NCBI GenBank assembly: GCA_963735115.1
Contig: CAVTJR010000001.1
Location: forward strand, 310,001 to 374,000
Direction of reading: 5' to 3'
DNA: 64,000 nt
From: JAKACA01 sp963735115
GTDB taxonomy: Bacteria > Actinomycetota > Acidimicrobiia > Acidimicrobiales > Bog-793
Shown in pieces: positions 43,937 through 53,229 of the stretch. The number at the start of each line of letters is the position of its first letter. Position 1 is the first letter of the stretch. The notes beneath the pieces are model-generated. The model was not told where the DNA came from and did not search any database. It saw only the letters and a program-made list of their open reading frames with translations. A program made the translations under genes and the position numbers.

Positions 43937-44578
43937 TCAGCCCACCGGCACGGCCTCCTCGAGCCGCCCGTCCACGAGCTCCCACCAGTCTTCGCAACTG
44001 TCGGCCACCTCTGGGTCGTGGGTGGCGATGATGACGAGGCTGCCGCGAGCGGCAACGCCGAGAAGGAGGCGAAGTACCCGTTGGCGGCTGTCGGCGTCGA
44101 GCTCCGCGGTCGGTTCGTCGGCGATGATGATGTCGGGCTCGCCGGCGAGCACGCGGGCGACGGCGACCCGTTGCCGCTGGCCGCCGGACAGCTCCGTGAC
44201 GAGACGGTCCTCCGCCCCTCCTAGGCCGACGGCAGCAAGGGTCTCGGTCGACCGGCTCTCGATCTCGCTCCGAGGCAGCGGAATGAGCGCCGCCTGCATC
44301 GGCAGGGCGACGTTCTCGATGGCGGTGAGCCCCGGAGCGAGGCCGAAGGTCTGCGGCACGAAACCGATACGGCGGGCAGCGGCAGCTACCTCGACGGTGC
44401 CCTCGTCCGGCACGACCAGGCCGGCGAGCACCATCATCAGCGTCGTCTTGCCAGAGCCGGAGTGGCCGCTGATGGCGACGGAACGACTGGACCGAGCGGA
44501 GAGGTCGAGACCGTCGAGGACGGCGCGACCACCGAGCTGCACCGAAACGCCGTGGGCCTCGAGGACAACCGCCATCAC
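43937..44578 (-). CDS. ABC transporter ATP-binding protein, LolD/MacB type (2)
   Basis: A 211-213-residue ATPase with the Walker A SGHSGSGKTTLMMVLAG, a signature LSGGQRQRVAVARVLA, Walker B IIIADEPTAELD and a switch histidine in IATHDPEVADSC. GTG 44578 or ATG 44575 may start it; the ATG overlaps the stop of the preceding ATPase as TGATG. It should energise the FtsX-like permease encoded two genes upstream. Such systems move lipids, lipoproteins or peptides, or transmit mechanical force. The addB start lies 50 nt downstream on the same strand. Confidence 0.9.
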   Translation of the reverse strand: MMAVVLEAHGVSVQLGGRAVLDGLDLSARSSRSVAISGHSGSGKTTLMMVLAGLVVPDEGTVEVAAAARRIGFVPQTFGLAPGLTAIENVALPMQAALIPLPRSEIESRSTETLAAVGLGGAEDRLVTELSGGQRQRVAVARVLAGEPDIIIADEPTAELDADSRQRVLRLLLGVAARGSLVIIATHDPEVADSCEDWWELVDGRLEEAVPVG

Positions 44579-45453
44579 TCCCCCTCCGGGTCGGCGCGCT
44601 TGAGCTCGATCCCGTCCGGCCGCTCCGAGAGCCGGAACAGCGTCTGCGGGGGGAAGCGGGCCAACACGTCGGGTGGCAGCTGCAAGGTGCCGTCACGCCC
44701 GACGACTGCGTACTGCCCACCTCTGCGTCCCTCGGCTCCCACGCGCCCATCCCGGATGGTCACGGTGCGAGGTACAGAAGCAGCGACAGCTGGGTCGTGC
44801 GTCACCATGACCATGGTCGCTCCGACGCCGGCGTGCAGGGCGTGAATGGCCTCGATGACCTCTCCTCGTTGCTGGTGGTCGAGTTGGCTGGTCGGCTCGT
44901 CGATGAGGAGGAGGTTGCCTCCGCCAGCAGCTCCGACGGCGAGGGCGACCCGTTGCTGCTCGCCGCCGGAGAGGCTGCCGATCTTGCGATTGCCGAGAGA
45001 GTCGATTCCGAGGACCGAGAGCAGCTCGTCAGGGGGAGGTGGAGCGGGCAGGTCCGTCCGCCGGCTGGAGCGGGCGCCGCGTCCGGCGAAGACGACGTTC
45101 TGGCGCACCGTCGCGTAGGGGAGCAGGTTGGCGCGCGGATCCTGCAGGACGATGCCGACCTCAGTGGCGCGGTAACTGCGCAGCTCGGCGGCGGTCATTC
45201 GGCCGACGTCACGGTCTCCCACGCGAACCTGGCCTGCCGACGGCCGCAACAGGCCAGCGAGCATGCGGAGGAGGGTGGACTTGCCGGCGCCGGAAGGACC
45301 AAGGAGCGCGACGATCTCACCGGCATCGATGGAGAGGTCGACGCCGCGCAGCGCGATCACCTCGGTGCCCTCGAGGTGATAGAGGTGCACGACGTTGGAG
45401 CAGTCGATCGACAGTCCGGCACGGCGCTCGGCGCCACCGGTGATCGCCCTCAT
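44575..45453 (-). CDS. ABC transporter ATP-binding protein, LolD/MacB type (1)
   Basis: A 292-residue ATPase from ATG 45453, which overlaps the permease stop as ATGA; the longer in-frame opening to 45993 is a shadow of the permease and is rejected. Walker A LLGPSGAGKSTLLRML, Q-loop GIVLQDPRANLLPYATV, signature SLSGGEQQRVALAVGAA, Walker B LLLIDEPTSQLD and MVTHDPAVAAS are all present. It has a C-terminal extension of about 60 residues (GRVGAEGRRGGQYAVVG to the end) absent from the second ATPase. Two distinct ATPases next to one permease suggest a heterodimeric motor. Confidence 0.9.
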   Translation of the reverse strand: MRAITGGAERRAGLSIDCSNVVHLYHLEGTEVIALRGVDLSIDAGEIVALLGPSGAGKSTLLRMLAGLLRPSAGQVRVGDRDVGRMTAAELRSYRATEVGIVLQDPRANLLPYATVRQNVVFAGRGARSSRRTDLPAPPPPDELLSVLGIDSLGNRKIGSLSGGEQQRVALAVGAAGGGNLLLIDEPTSQLDHQQRGEVIEAIHALHAGVGATMVMVTHDPAVAASVPRTVTIRDGRVGAEGRRGGQYAVVGRDGTLQLPPDVLARFPPQTLFRLSERPDGIELKRADPEGE

Positions 45454-48400
45454 GGGCTCGACCTCACATTCTCTGGTCGGACGCGCCGCATCGTCAGCAA
45501 GCTCGCCAGCACTCCTCCGATGAGCAGGAGGACGAGCACGACGGCTGCGACGACGAGAGCCGGCAGAGCGCCGACGCCGACCGAGGTCGGCAGCACAGGC
45601 CCTTGACGCCCGGGCGGGAACTCGGGCAGGAGTCCCAAGCTGAGCTCGCCGCCGACGAGGCCGGCGGCAACGCCGAGCACGACGCCGACGACGATGACGA
45701 CCGCCTGCTCGAGCAGGAGCGAGCGTCGCAGGGCGCGCAGCGGAACGCCCACGGCCGCCAGGGCGGCGAACTCGATCGAGCGGCGCCGCGAATCGGATGC
45801 CACGGAGAACAGCAAGGCCCCAAGGGCAAGCAGCGCCGCCCCGACGGCGGCGAGCACGAAGAGGTCGAAGGCGAGGGAGGGTGCCGTTCGGCTGAGCGTT
45901 CCAGCGGCGCCGGCGGCGCTCTGCAGCCCGAGCACGCTGACGCCGTTGTCCGCAAGGCGGTGCAGCAGGCCGGTGGTCGGAGGGTCGTGGCACCAGACCT
46001 CGAAGGCGACGCCGCCATCGGGCCCCTCGAAGACCGCCTCGGCGTAGCTCAAGTCGATCAAGGCGGCGTTGGACCCGATGCCAGGGATCGCCCGCGCCTC
46101 GACTTGGGCGACGGAGGTGAGGACGGCACCGTCGAGACCGGTCGCTGGGTACTGATCAGGGTAGGCCGGATTGGCGTTGATCTCCCCAAGAATCGTCGTA
46201 ACGACTGACGGTATGACCGGCGGGACGTCGTCGGGGGCGATGGCGGGGGGCGGGGCCGAGGCGACGGCGTCGAAGGTCACCGACAGCTGCCCACCGGAGG
46301 CCTCGAGCGATACTGAGCTCGATTGGGGGGCAGCGCTGGCGACCGTGTCCGGCCCCCAGTCTCCCGGCCGGGCGAGCCCGATGTCAGTCGCCGACCAGCG
46401 ACCGCCCCGCTCGACCTCGACCGACGAGATCGTGAGCGGGACGCTGACCGAGTTGGCGTTGATGCCCTGGCCGGGACTCCACTGCAGCGAGATGGAGTCG
46501 ACCCGGCAGACAAGAGCACAGCCGCCGTCGAGTGACGTGCCCGCCTCGGTCGTGCCCGCGCGCAGGGGAGACCCGAGGTTGAGGGAGGCGCTCGTGTAGT
46601 CCTGCTCGTCGAAGATGTTCAGCATGAGTTGTGGCGGCGGCGAAACCTGGGTCGACAGGTGCACGCGCAGGCGGATCGCCTCGGCGCCAGCCAGAGTGAC
46701 TTCGGGCACCGCAAACGGATGGAGGTACGAGGCGATCGACTGCACGGTCGCCGGCGATGTTGTCGTGCCCGTCGGCCAGCTGGCGATCGCCGCCAGGCGG
46801 GTGGCATCCACCGCCAGCGTCGGGCTGTTCGAGGCGATCTTCGCCACCGCCATGGCCTCCCGTCCGGACGGGTCGGCCTTGTCGACGGCTTGCACGAAAT
46901 TCACCCCGGGGGCGAGGGCGACAGTGAGCACGTCGGGAGCGCCGACCTGGAAGGTCGCCTGCGTCATCCGGTTCGTGTCCGCCAGGACATATCCGGCGAC
47001 CGAGAAGACCAGCACGCCGACAGCGATCACGAGGACGACCACACGGCGGGCGACTCCGACGCGGCGCATGATGCTGCGGCTGGCGAGCGCCAGGGCGACG
47101 CGGGGTGACCAGCGGGTGGCGCGGGCGACGCCTCGGGCGCCGAGCGGAAGGAGGCGGGCTCCGACGATGCCGGCGGCGAGGGCGAGGGCGCCCGGCGCGA
47201 GGGAGGCCAGCGGGTCGAGCGGAGCGCCGCCGGAGGTCGACGAGTGGGTGGCTGCCAGCTCGACCACGGCGGCGGCGGCGAGGACGACGGCCAGCAGATC
47301 GACGATGAAGGCGTTCCGACGGCTGCGGCGCTCGGCGGCAGAGCGGCCCTCCCGGGCCAAGGCCGGACGCACCAAACTGCGAGAGCCGAGTGCGGTCGCG
47401 ACGAATCCGGCCACGAAGGTGGCGATCGCCACCGTGACCGCCAGGGTGTCGAGGCTCGCCGTGGTGCCGCGCTCGAACAGGTGAGGGGCGAGCAGGGCCA
47501 CGAGCAGCCAACCGAGGACGAGGCCGAGCGGTGTGGCAACCGCCAGCAACAGGGCCGGCTCGCGCAGCGCCAGGCTTGCGATCGATCGACGCCCGAGGCC
47601 ACGTAACTCGGCGATCTCGAGGTCGGCCGATCGCTCGGCGGCATTGCTGGCCGCCACCTGATAGAGCACGAGGAGGGCCAGCAGGACGAGCTCGAGGGCG
47701 ACGGCCGCCACGATCGTGCGCATCTGCCCTTCTTGCAGGTCGACTCCCTGCAGGAGGGTCGGCAATCCGGAAGTCGCCGTCAGGTGGAGCGACGGCAAAG
47801 TACCCTCGAACGCCGCCAGCTGGCTGAGGACAATCGAGAGCTGGGTTGCTCGTATCGCCGAAGGCCGCAGCGGCACCTGCGCGAACACGGTGGCGGGAAG
47901 CACAGCCGATTCGCGGGCGGCACCCGCCCTCGTGACGAAGGCGTCGTCGATGTACTGGCTGGTTCCGTCGGCCGCGCCGAACGCAAAGGGGTTCTCTCCC
48001 CACCAGTACGGGTCAGACGGATTGCCGGCCTTGTACAGACCCGACACAGCGAGCGGAGCGCCGGACGGAAAGATGCGACTCCCGATATGCAAACCAAGCA
48101 GGGCCGCAGACCGCGTGCTCAGGACGACATCATTGCTTGTCGTCGGGCAGTGACCGGCCACGACCAGAAGGTGGGCACAGACATCCGTACGCGCCTCGAT
48201 GTCGAGCCCGACCGCCAACCCGCTGCTCGGATTAGGCAGGCGAGCGGAGACATCCACCGTGACGATGGCCGGTTCGTACCGGTCCTTCGAGGCTGTGCCA
48301 GATCCCCCCGGCAGCTGGGCGACGGCCTGGTCGACAAACGTGGTGGATCCTCCCGTCACCCCTTGGACGGGCAGGATGTAGATGCCGGCGGATCTCGCGG

Positions 48401-48593
48401 GCGCAGCCTCGAGTGTTGAGTAGGTGACCGATTGGTTCGCCGCCGCCAGATAGATCGGGCCTGCCGTGGCCGCCGTCACGGCGGCAACGGCCACGGCGAG
48501 AAAGACGAGCGAGGACCCGAACCGCCACCAGATCGACTGCCAGACGAGCCCGCCGACACGACGAGCATGCGGCCCTCGTGGCGTCGCTGTCAC
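45450..48593 (-). CDS. FtsX-like ABC transporter permease
   Basis: A 1047-residue permease. One helix near the N-terminus (FGSSLVFLAVAVAAVTAATAG), a large extracytoplasmic domain to about residue 290, a central group of helices (about 295-530, including LLALLVLYQVAASNAAERSADLEIAELRGLGRR), a second large extracytoplasmic domain, and a final group of three to four helices (about 905-1030). The pattern LRGLGRRSI and LAAVGVPLRALRRSLLLEQ is the FtsX-domain mark after a transmembrane helix. Both halves of the usual permease pair are thus in one chain. The exported substrate is unknown. It starts at ATG 48593, 56 nt after the acyltransferase gene. Confidence 0.9.
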   Translation of the reverse strand: MTATPRGPHARRVGGLVWQSIWWRFGSSLVFLAVAVAAVTAATAGPIYLAAANQSVTYSTLEAAPARSAGIYILPVQGVTGGSTTFVDQAVAQLPGGSGTASKDRYEPAIVTVDVSARLPNPSSGLAVGLDIEARTDVCAHLLVVAGHCPTTSNDVVLSTRSAALLGLHIGSRIFPSGAPLAVSGLYKAGNPSDPYWWGENPFAFGAADGTSQYIDDAFVTRAGAARESAVLPATVFAQVPLRPSAIRATQLSIVLSQLAAFEGTLPSLHLTATSGLPTLLQGVDLQEGQMRTIVAAVALELVLLALLVLYQVAASNAAERSADLEIAELRGLGRRSIASLALREPALLLAVATPLGLVLGWLLVALLAPHLFERGTTASLDTLAVTVAIATFVAGFVATALGSRSLVRPALAREGRSAAERRSRRNAFIVDLLAVVLAAAAVVELAATHSSTSGGAPLDPLASLAPGALALAAGIVGARLLPLGARGVARATRWSPRVALALASRSIMRRVGVARRVVVLVIAVGVLVFSVAGYVLADTNRMTQATFQVGAPDVLTVALAPGVNFVQAVDKADPSGREAMAVAKIASNSPTLAVDATRLAAIASWPTGTTTSPATVQSIASYLHPFAVPEVTLAGAEAIRLRVHLSTQVSPPPQLMLNIFDEQDYTSASLNLGSPLRAGTTEAGTSLDGGCALVCRVDSISLQWSPGQGINANSVSVPLTISSVEVERGGRWSATDIGLARPGDWGPDTVASAAPQSSSVSLEASGGQLSVTFDAVASAPPPAIAPDDVPPVIPSVVTTILGEINANPAYPDQYPATGLDGAVLTSVAQVEARAIPGIGSNAALIDLSYAEAVFEGPDGGVAFEVWCHDPPTTGLLHRLADNGVSVLGLQSAAGAAGTLSRTAPSLAFDLFVLAAVGAALLALGALLFSVASDSRRRSIEFAALAAVGVPLRALRRSLLLEQAVVIVVGVVLGVAAGLVGGELSLGLLPEFPPGRQGPVLPTSVGVGALPALVVAAVVLVLLLIGGVLASLLTMRRVRPENVRSSP

Positions 48594-48649
48594 TCCGAAA
48601 CGCTATCGCAACATGTCAGATTGCTGACGACCACCCCTTCCCGGGCACC

Positions 48650-50797
48650 TCAAGGTGACGGGGCCCCGGAAGGTCCCGGCCCTCCGTCTGCTTCGACGAG
48701 CTGGCGGACGAGCGGGAGCACGTGCTCGCCCACGACAGCCCCGCAGAACGGGTAGAAGTGGATGCCGTCGCTCCAACGACACTCATGGCCATCGATGGTG
48801 GAGTCGAAGTGGTCACCGGGCGACACGTAGCTGTCGGTATCGACGAGGTGCACCTGGTTCGGGAACGTCGCCGCCAGCCTCGCCAGCATCTGGTTGATGA
48901 GCGAATGACGCTGCGGCGACGCCGCCGGCGCCGGGGACCCGTTGGCGAAGGGCGCCGGGTCGACGTAGGGCACCGTCAACAGGACGATGGGGATGCCCCC
49001 GGCACCGTCGGTCCGCACGAACAGCTCCATCCGGCTGAAGAGATAGGCGTCAAAGGCCGGCTCGCCGATGTGGACGTCCCGGCCGTTCCACTCCCGGTCG
49101 AAGCAGTCCCAGTAGCCCATCAGGACGACGAGCGCCTGCGGGTGGAAGGCGGCCTCCTGCTTCCTCCAAGTGGCGAACTGTGTGAGGCACGGGGCGTATT
49201 GGGGGAGGTACCCCTGCCCGGACCACTCGCCGAGACCCTTGACGCCGAAGCTGCAACCGATCAGGGCGCGGCTGGAGAACAAGACCCCGAACTGCTGGGC
49301 GTCCGAGGCGATGCCGTACGCCAAGGTCAGCGCTATCGAATCGCCCACCAGCATCACCCTTACCGGGGGGCAGGTGTGGAACGTCCCGACGGCCGGAATG
49401 GACGTGGGTAGTCGGACCCGACAGGGGCCCTGGTCACCCGCCCAGGACGCAGCGCCAGCCAGGGGCGTGATCGTCGTCGTCGGACCACTGCCGGACCGGT
49501 ACAGGTCCGTCCCTGACAGGCTGCCGGCGGCCGCCGGGACGCTCGAGGCCACCACGAGGGCGGCGACGGCAACGGCTGCGCCCGGGAGGGCCAGCACCCG
49601 CACGAGCGGCGCCGGCCAGCGCCGCTGCCGGATCGGCTGCTCGACGGCGAGGTAGCTCACGAGCGCTACGGCGAACGTCACGCCGATGCGCAGGGCGAGG
49701 AGCCCCCAGCCCGCCAGACCCGTCGTCTGCTCGTCCAGCCATAGGAACAGGGGGTAGTGCCAGAGGTACAGCCCGTATGAGATCTGCCCGATCGAACGCA
49801 GTGGCCAGGCGGCGAGGAGGCGGCCCGCAGGCATCCTGGGGGCGAGAACGACGGAGGTGATGAGGGCGACGGCGACGATATCGAACACCAGAAACCCTCC
49901 GCGGTACAGCCCACCCCCGTTGCCCGCATTGCCACCGGCCAGGTGCATGCCGACGACGATGGCCGCAATGCCAGCGACGCCGAGAAGCCCGAGCGCCCAC
50001 TGGGACACACTGTGGCGGGACCGTTCGACCCCCTCGGGCCGCCGATGCCAGAGGGCGAGGCCGAACGCCAGTGCCGCTCCTGCCAGCAGACCCTGCGCCC
50101 GCGTGTCGGTCCCGTAGTAGACGCGATTCAGCCCGACGAGGCCGGGGCCGCCATGGTAGAGCCACGTCATCTCGAGGGCGGAGGCCAGCGACCCGGCAAC
50201 GGCCGCTCCGAAGAGCACTTTGAGAGCTCTCGTGCGGGTGGACGCCTCGGCGCCGTGCCGTCCGATGAGGCGGAGAACGCCAAGCACCACGAGCGGCCAG
50301 ACCACGTAGAACTGCTCCTCGATGGCCAGCGACCAGGTGTGCTGCAGCGGCGAAGGGAGCGCCGATCGAGCGAAGTAGCCCGAGCCGGTCCAAATCTGGT
50401 GCCAGTTGCCGACGTAGAGGAGCGTGGCGAGGCCGTCGGCGAGCAGGTCGGGTACCGCCTTGGAGGCGCCCGCGGCTGCTTGATAGAACCCGACGACCGC
50501 CACCAGGCAGAACAGAGCCGGCAGCAGCCGTCGCCCTCTTCGCGCCCAGAAACGGCCGAGCCGGATGGCGCTCGTCTCGGTCCACTCAGAAACGAGCAGC
50601 GAGGTGATGAGAAAGCCGGAGAGGACGAAGAACGCCTCCACGCCCAAGAAGCCCCCCTGTGCCCAGGAGACACCGCCGTGGTAAAGGAGCACGGCGACGA
50701 TGGCGACTGCGCGGATGCCATCGAGCGCCGGCTGGTAGGCCAGCCCTCGATTCGCGCGAACTGCACGGTCAGCGGTGTCGTGAGGAGCCTGCGCCAT
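48650..50797 (-). CDS. OafA/YrhL-type acyltransferase with SGNH domain
   Basis: A 715-residue membrane enzyme. The first 410 residues form an acyltransferase-3 domain of about ten helices, opening YQPALDGIRAVAIVAVLLYHGG and FFVLSGFLITSLL, with LYLWHYPLFLWL later. The C-terminal 230 residues are an SGNH hydrolase-like domain: VMLVGDSIALTLAYG (Ser), GYWD (Asn-block region weak) and DGIHFYPFCG (Asp/His). Such proteins O-acetylate cell-surface polysaccharides or peptidoglycan, passing the acyl group across the membrane. It starts at ATG 50797, only 20 nt from the divergent methyltransferase start. Confidence 0.9.
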   Translation of the reverse strand: MAQAPHDTADRAVRANRGLAYQPALDGIRAVAIVAVLLYHGGVSWAQGGFLGVEAFFVLSGFLITSLLVSEWTETSAIRLGRFWARRGRRLLPALFCLVAVVGFYQAAAGASKAVPDLLADGLATLLYVGNWHQIWTGSGYFARSALPSPLQHTWSLAIEEQFYVVWPLVVLGVLRLIGRHGAEASTRTRALKVLFGAAVAGSLASALEMTWLYHGGPGLVGLNRVYYGTDTRAQGLLAGAALAFGLALWHRRPEGVERSRHSVSQWALGLLGVAGIAAIVVGMHLAGGNAGNGGGLYRGGFLVFDIVAVALITSVVLAPRMPAGRLLAAWPLRSIGQISYGLYLWHYPLFLWLDEQTTGLAGWGLLALRIGVTFAVALVSYLAVEQPIRQRRWPAPLVRVLALPGAAVAVAALVVASSVPAAAGSLSGTDLYRSGSGPTTTITPLAGAASWAGDQGPCRVRLPTSIPAVGTFHTCPPVRVMLVGDSIALTLAYGIASDAQQFGVLFSSRALIGCSFGVKGLGEWSGQGYLPQYAPCLTQFATWRKQEAAFHPQALVVLMGYWDCFDREWNGRDVHIGEPAFDAYLFSRMELFVRTDGAGGIPIVLLTVPYVDPAPFANGSPAPAASPQRHSLINQMLARLAATFPNQVHLVDTDSYVSPGDHFDSTIDGHECRWSDGIHFYPFCGAVVGEHVLPLVRQLVEADGGPGPSGAPSP

Positions 50798-50817
50798 GAG
50801 CCCCTACAGTCTCGCAA

Positions 50818-51642
50818 ATGCAACCCCCCGGCCACGATTCGAGCGCCGATGACTACCTCGTGGTCAACCGGCTCAACTGGGACGAGCGGGTGGCGGTGCA
50901 CGTGGCCAGTGGTTTCTACGGCGTCGAGCGGTTCCTCGAAGGCGAGGACCATCTCCATGGCTTTGAGTCCGAGGAGCTCGGCGACCTCACGGGTCGGCGC
51001 GTCGTGCATCTGCAGTGCCACTTCGGGATGGACACGCTCTCGCTGGCGAGGCGGGGCGCCCTCGTGACGGGCCTGGACTTCTCTCCCCCGGCCATCGCCG
51101 AGGCAAGGGCGCTGGCGGCCAGGCTCCAGCTGGACGCTCGCTTCGTAGAGGCGAACGTCTATGACGCCGTCGAAGCCCTCGGGGAGACCTACGACCTCGT
51201 CTACACGGGCAAGGGCGCCCTCAACTGGATCCCTGATCTGGCCACTTGGGCGCAAGTGGCGGCCGATCTCCTCGAGCCGGGAGGCGCCCTCTACCTCTCT
51301 GAATACCACCCTCTCATGCTCATGCTGGCCGACGACCGTCTCGAGTTCGAGTGGCCGTACTTCAACTCCGGCGCGCAGGTCTGGGACGAGCCGGGCACCT
51401 ACGCCGACCCGGAGGCGGTCTTCGAGCACACCCGTACCATCGAGTGGCCTCATCCCCTCTCGGAGATCATCGGCTCGATCATCGACGCCGGTTTGCGCAT
51501 CGAGCTCTTCCACGAGTTCGCCGAATCGTCCTTCGCCCGCTTCCCGTTCATGGAGCAGATCGGCCCACGGCTCTACCAGATGCCGGCCGGCATGCCCCAG
51601 CTTCCGCTCATGTACTCCATCCGCGCCATCAAGCCGACCTGA
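50818..51642 (+). CDS. SAM-dependent class I methyltransferase
   Basis: A 274-residue Rossmann methyltransferase. SAM-binding motif I reads RRVVHLQCHFGMDTLSLARRGALVTGLDFSPPAI; a motif II acidic residue and ALYLSEYHPLM follow. The N-terminus NRLNWDERVAVH and the end LPLMYSIRAIKP are features of a common uncharacterised actinobacterial family. The substrate is unknown. ATG 50818 is only 20 nt from the divergent acyltransferase start, so promoters must overlap coding sequence or the mRNA is nearly leaderless. hutH starts 25 nt downstream. Confidence 0.85.
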   Translation: MQPPGHDSSADDYLVVNRLNWDERVAVHVASGFYGVERFLEGEDHLHGFESEELGDLTGRRVVHLQCHFGMDTLSLARRGALVTGLDFSPPAIAEARALAARLQLDARFVEANVYDAVEALGETYDLVYTGKGALNWIPDLATWAQVAADLLEPGGALYLSEYHPLMLMLADDRLEFEWPYFNSGAQVWDEPGTYADPEAVFEHTRTIEWPHPLSEIIGSIIDAGLRIELFHEFAESSFARFPFMEQIGPRLYQMPAGMPQLPLMYSIRAIKPT

Positions 51643-51667
51643 CATACTCCGCAGATGCGTGACCGAC

Positions 51668-53229
51668 ATGGGTGACCCAGCCGGCGCTCCGGATGGCGAG
51701 AAGCGAGTGGTCGAGCTCGGCGGCACCCTGACGATCTCCGACGTGGCCGCGGTCGCCCGGGGAGCGCCCGTTCGCTTCGGCGACGGCGCTCGAGCCCGCA
51801 TGGAAGCCTCCAGGTCCGTCGTCGAGCGAGCCGTCTCCTCGGGTGCCGTCGTCTACGGCGTGACGACCGGCTTCGGAAGCCTTGCCGACGTTCGCTTGGC
51901 CCCGGAGGATGCCGCCGCCCTGCAGCATGCCCTGTTGCGCTCGCATGCCGTCGCCGTCGGTCCGGCGCTGTCAGAGGAGGAAGTGAGGGCGATGCTCGCC
52001 CTTCGCGCCCACGTGCTCGGTCTCGGGCACTCGGGCGTGCGGCTCGAGCTGGCGGAGCGATTCGTCGACATGATCCGCTTCGGGATCCTGCCGGTCGTAC
52101 CCGAGCAAGGCTCGCTCGGGGCCTCCGGCGACCTCGCCCCTCTCGCCCACCTCGCCCTCGGAGCCGTCGGCGAGGGCCGGGTGCTCTTCGGCGGATCCGA
52201 GATGGCGGCTGCGGAGGCTCTCCGCGCTGTGGCCTGCGACCGGTAGAGCTGGCGGCGAAGGAGGGCTTGGCGCTCATCAACGGGACCCAGGGCATGACGG
52301 CGATCGGTGCGCTGGCGGCGGAGCATGGGTGGACGCTCGCCAAGAGCGCCGACATCGCCGCTGCCCTCACGATCGAGGGCATCCTCGGAACGGACAGGGC
52401 CTTCGACCTCCGTGTCGTCGGGCTGCGGCCCCATCCGGGACAACAGGCCTCAGCCGAGAACCTGCTGCGACTGCTCGCCGGATCCGAGATCCTGTCGTCA
52501 CACCGCCACGACGATCACATCGTGCAAGATGCCTATTCGATCCGCTGCGCTCCGCAGGTGCACGGGGCGTTCCGGGACGTGCTCGCCAACACCGTCCGTA
52601 CGCTCGAGTACGAGCTGGCCGCCGTCTCCGACAACCCGATCGTGCTGGCCGATGATGACGAGATCCTCTCGTGCGGCAACTTCCACGGACAGCCCGTCGC
52701 CCATGCGTGTGACTCGCTGGCGGCGGCCAGCGTCGGTCTCGCCTCCATCTCCGAGCGGCGCCTCTACCGGCTGCTCGATCCGAAGACGTCCAACGGGTTG
52801 CCGCCCTTCCTCGTCCAGAAAGCCGGCATCAACTCCGGCTTCATGGTCTGCCAGTACACGGCCGCTTCCCTAGTGTCGGAGTCGAAAGGCCTCGCCCATC
52901 CGGCCACCGTCGACTCGATCACGTCCTCGGCGGGACAGGAGGACCATGTGAGCATGGGAATGATCGCCGCGCGGCATGCCCGCGACTGCGTCCGAAATGC
53001 AGACACCGTCGTCGCCTTGGAGGTGCTGGCGGCGGCGCAAGCATGCGACTTGCGCTCGCCCCTGCGCACCTCTCATGCGGCCGCCGCCGCCGTGGGCGCC
53101 GTGCGCTCGGTCGTCGCCCACCTCGAGGCCGACCGTGAGCTCAAAGGAGATGTGGACGCCGTCATCGAGCTGGTGTCCTCGGGCGCGCTCGTGGACGCTG
53201 TCGAGCAGGAGATCGGAGTGTTGCGATGA
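51668..53229 (+). CDS. hutH: Histidine ammonia-lyase HutH, apparent single-base frameshift
   Basis: The N-terminal part (ATG 51668 to stop 52246) holds Y63 in YGVTTGFG and the MIO-forming Ala-Ser-Gly at 152-154 in GSLGASGDLAPLAH. The C-terminal part (in frame from about 52232 to 53229) holds LINGTQGMTAIGAL, SSHRHDDHIVQDAYSIRC, DNPIVLADDDEILSCGNFHGQP and TSSAGQEDHVSMG. One missing G near 52231-52232 breaks the frame: GTGGCC as read gives VACDR-stop, whereas GTGGGCC would give VGLRPVELAAKEGL and join both parts into about 520 residues, the normal HutH length. HutH deaminates histidine to urocanate. Either a consensus error or a real break; as read, histidine breakdown would fail. The stop overlaps hutU as ATGA. 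Confidence 0.88.

Noticed and set aside
45454..45993. N-terminal extension of the first ABC ATPase
   Set aside because: Arg-rich shadow of the permease C-terminus; ATG 45453 with an ATGA overlap begins the recognisable domain.
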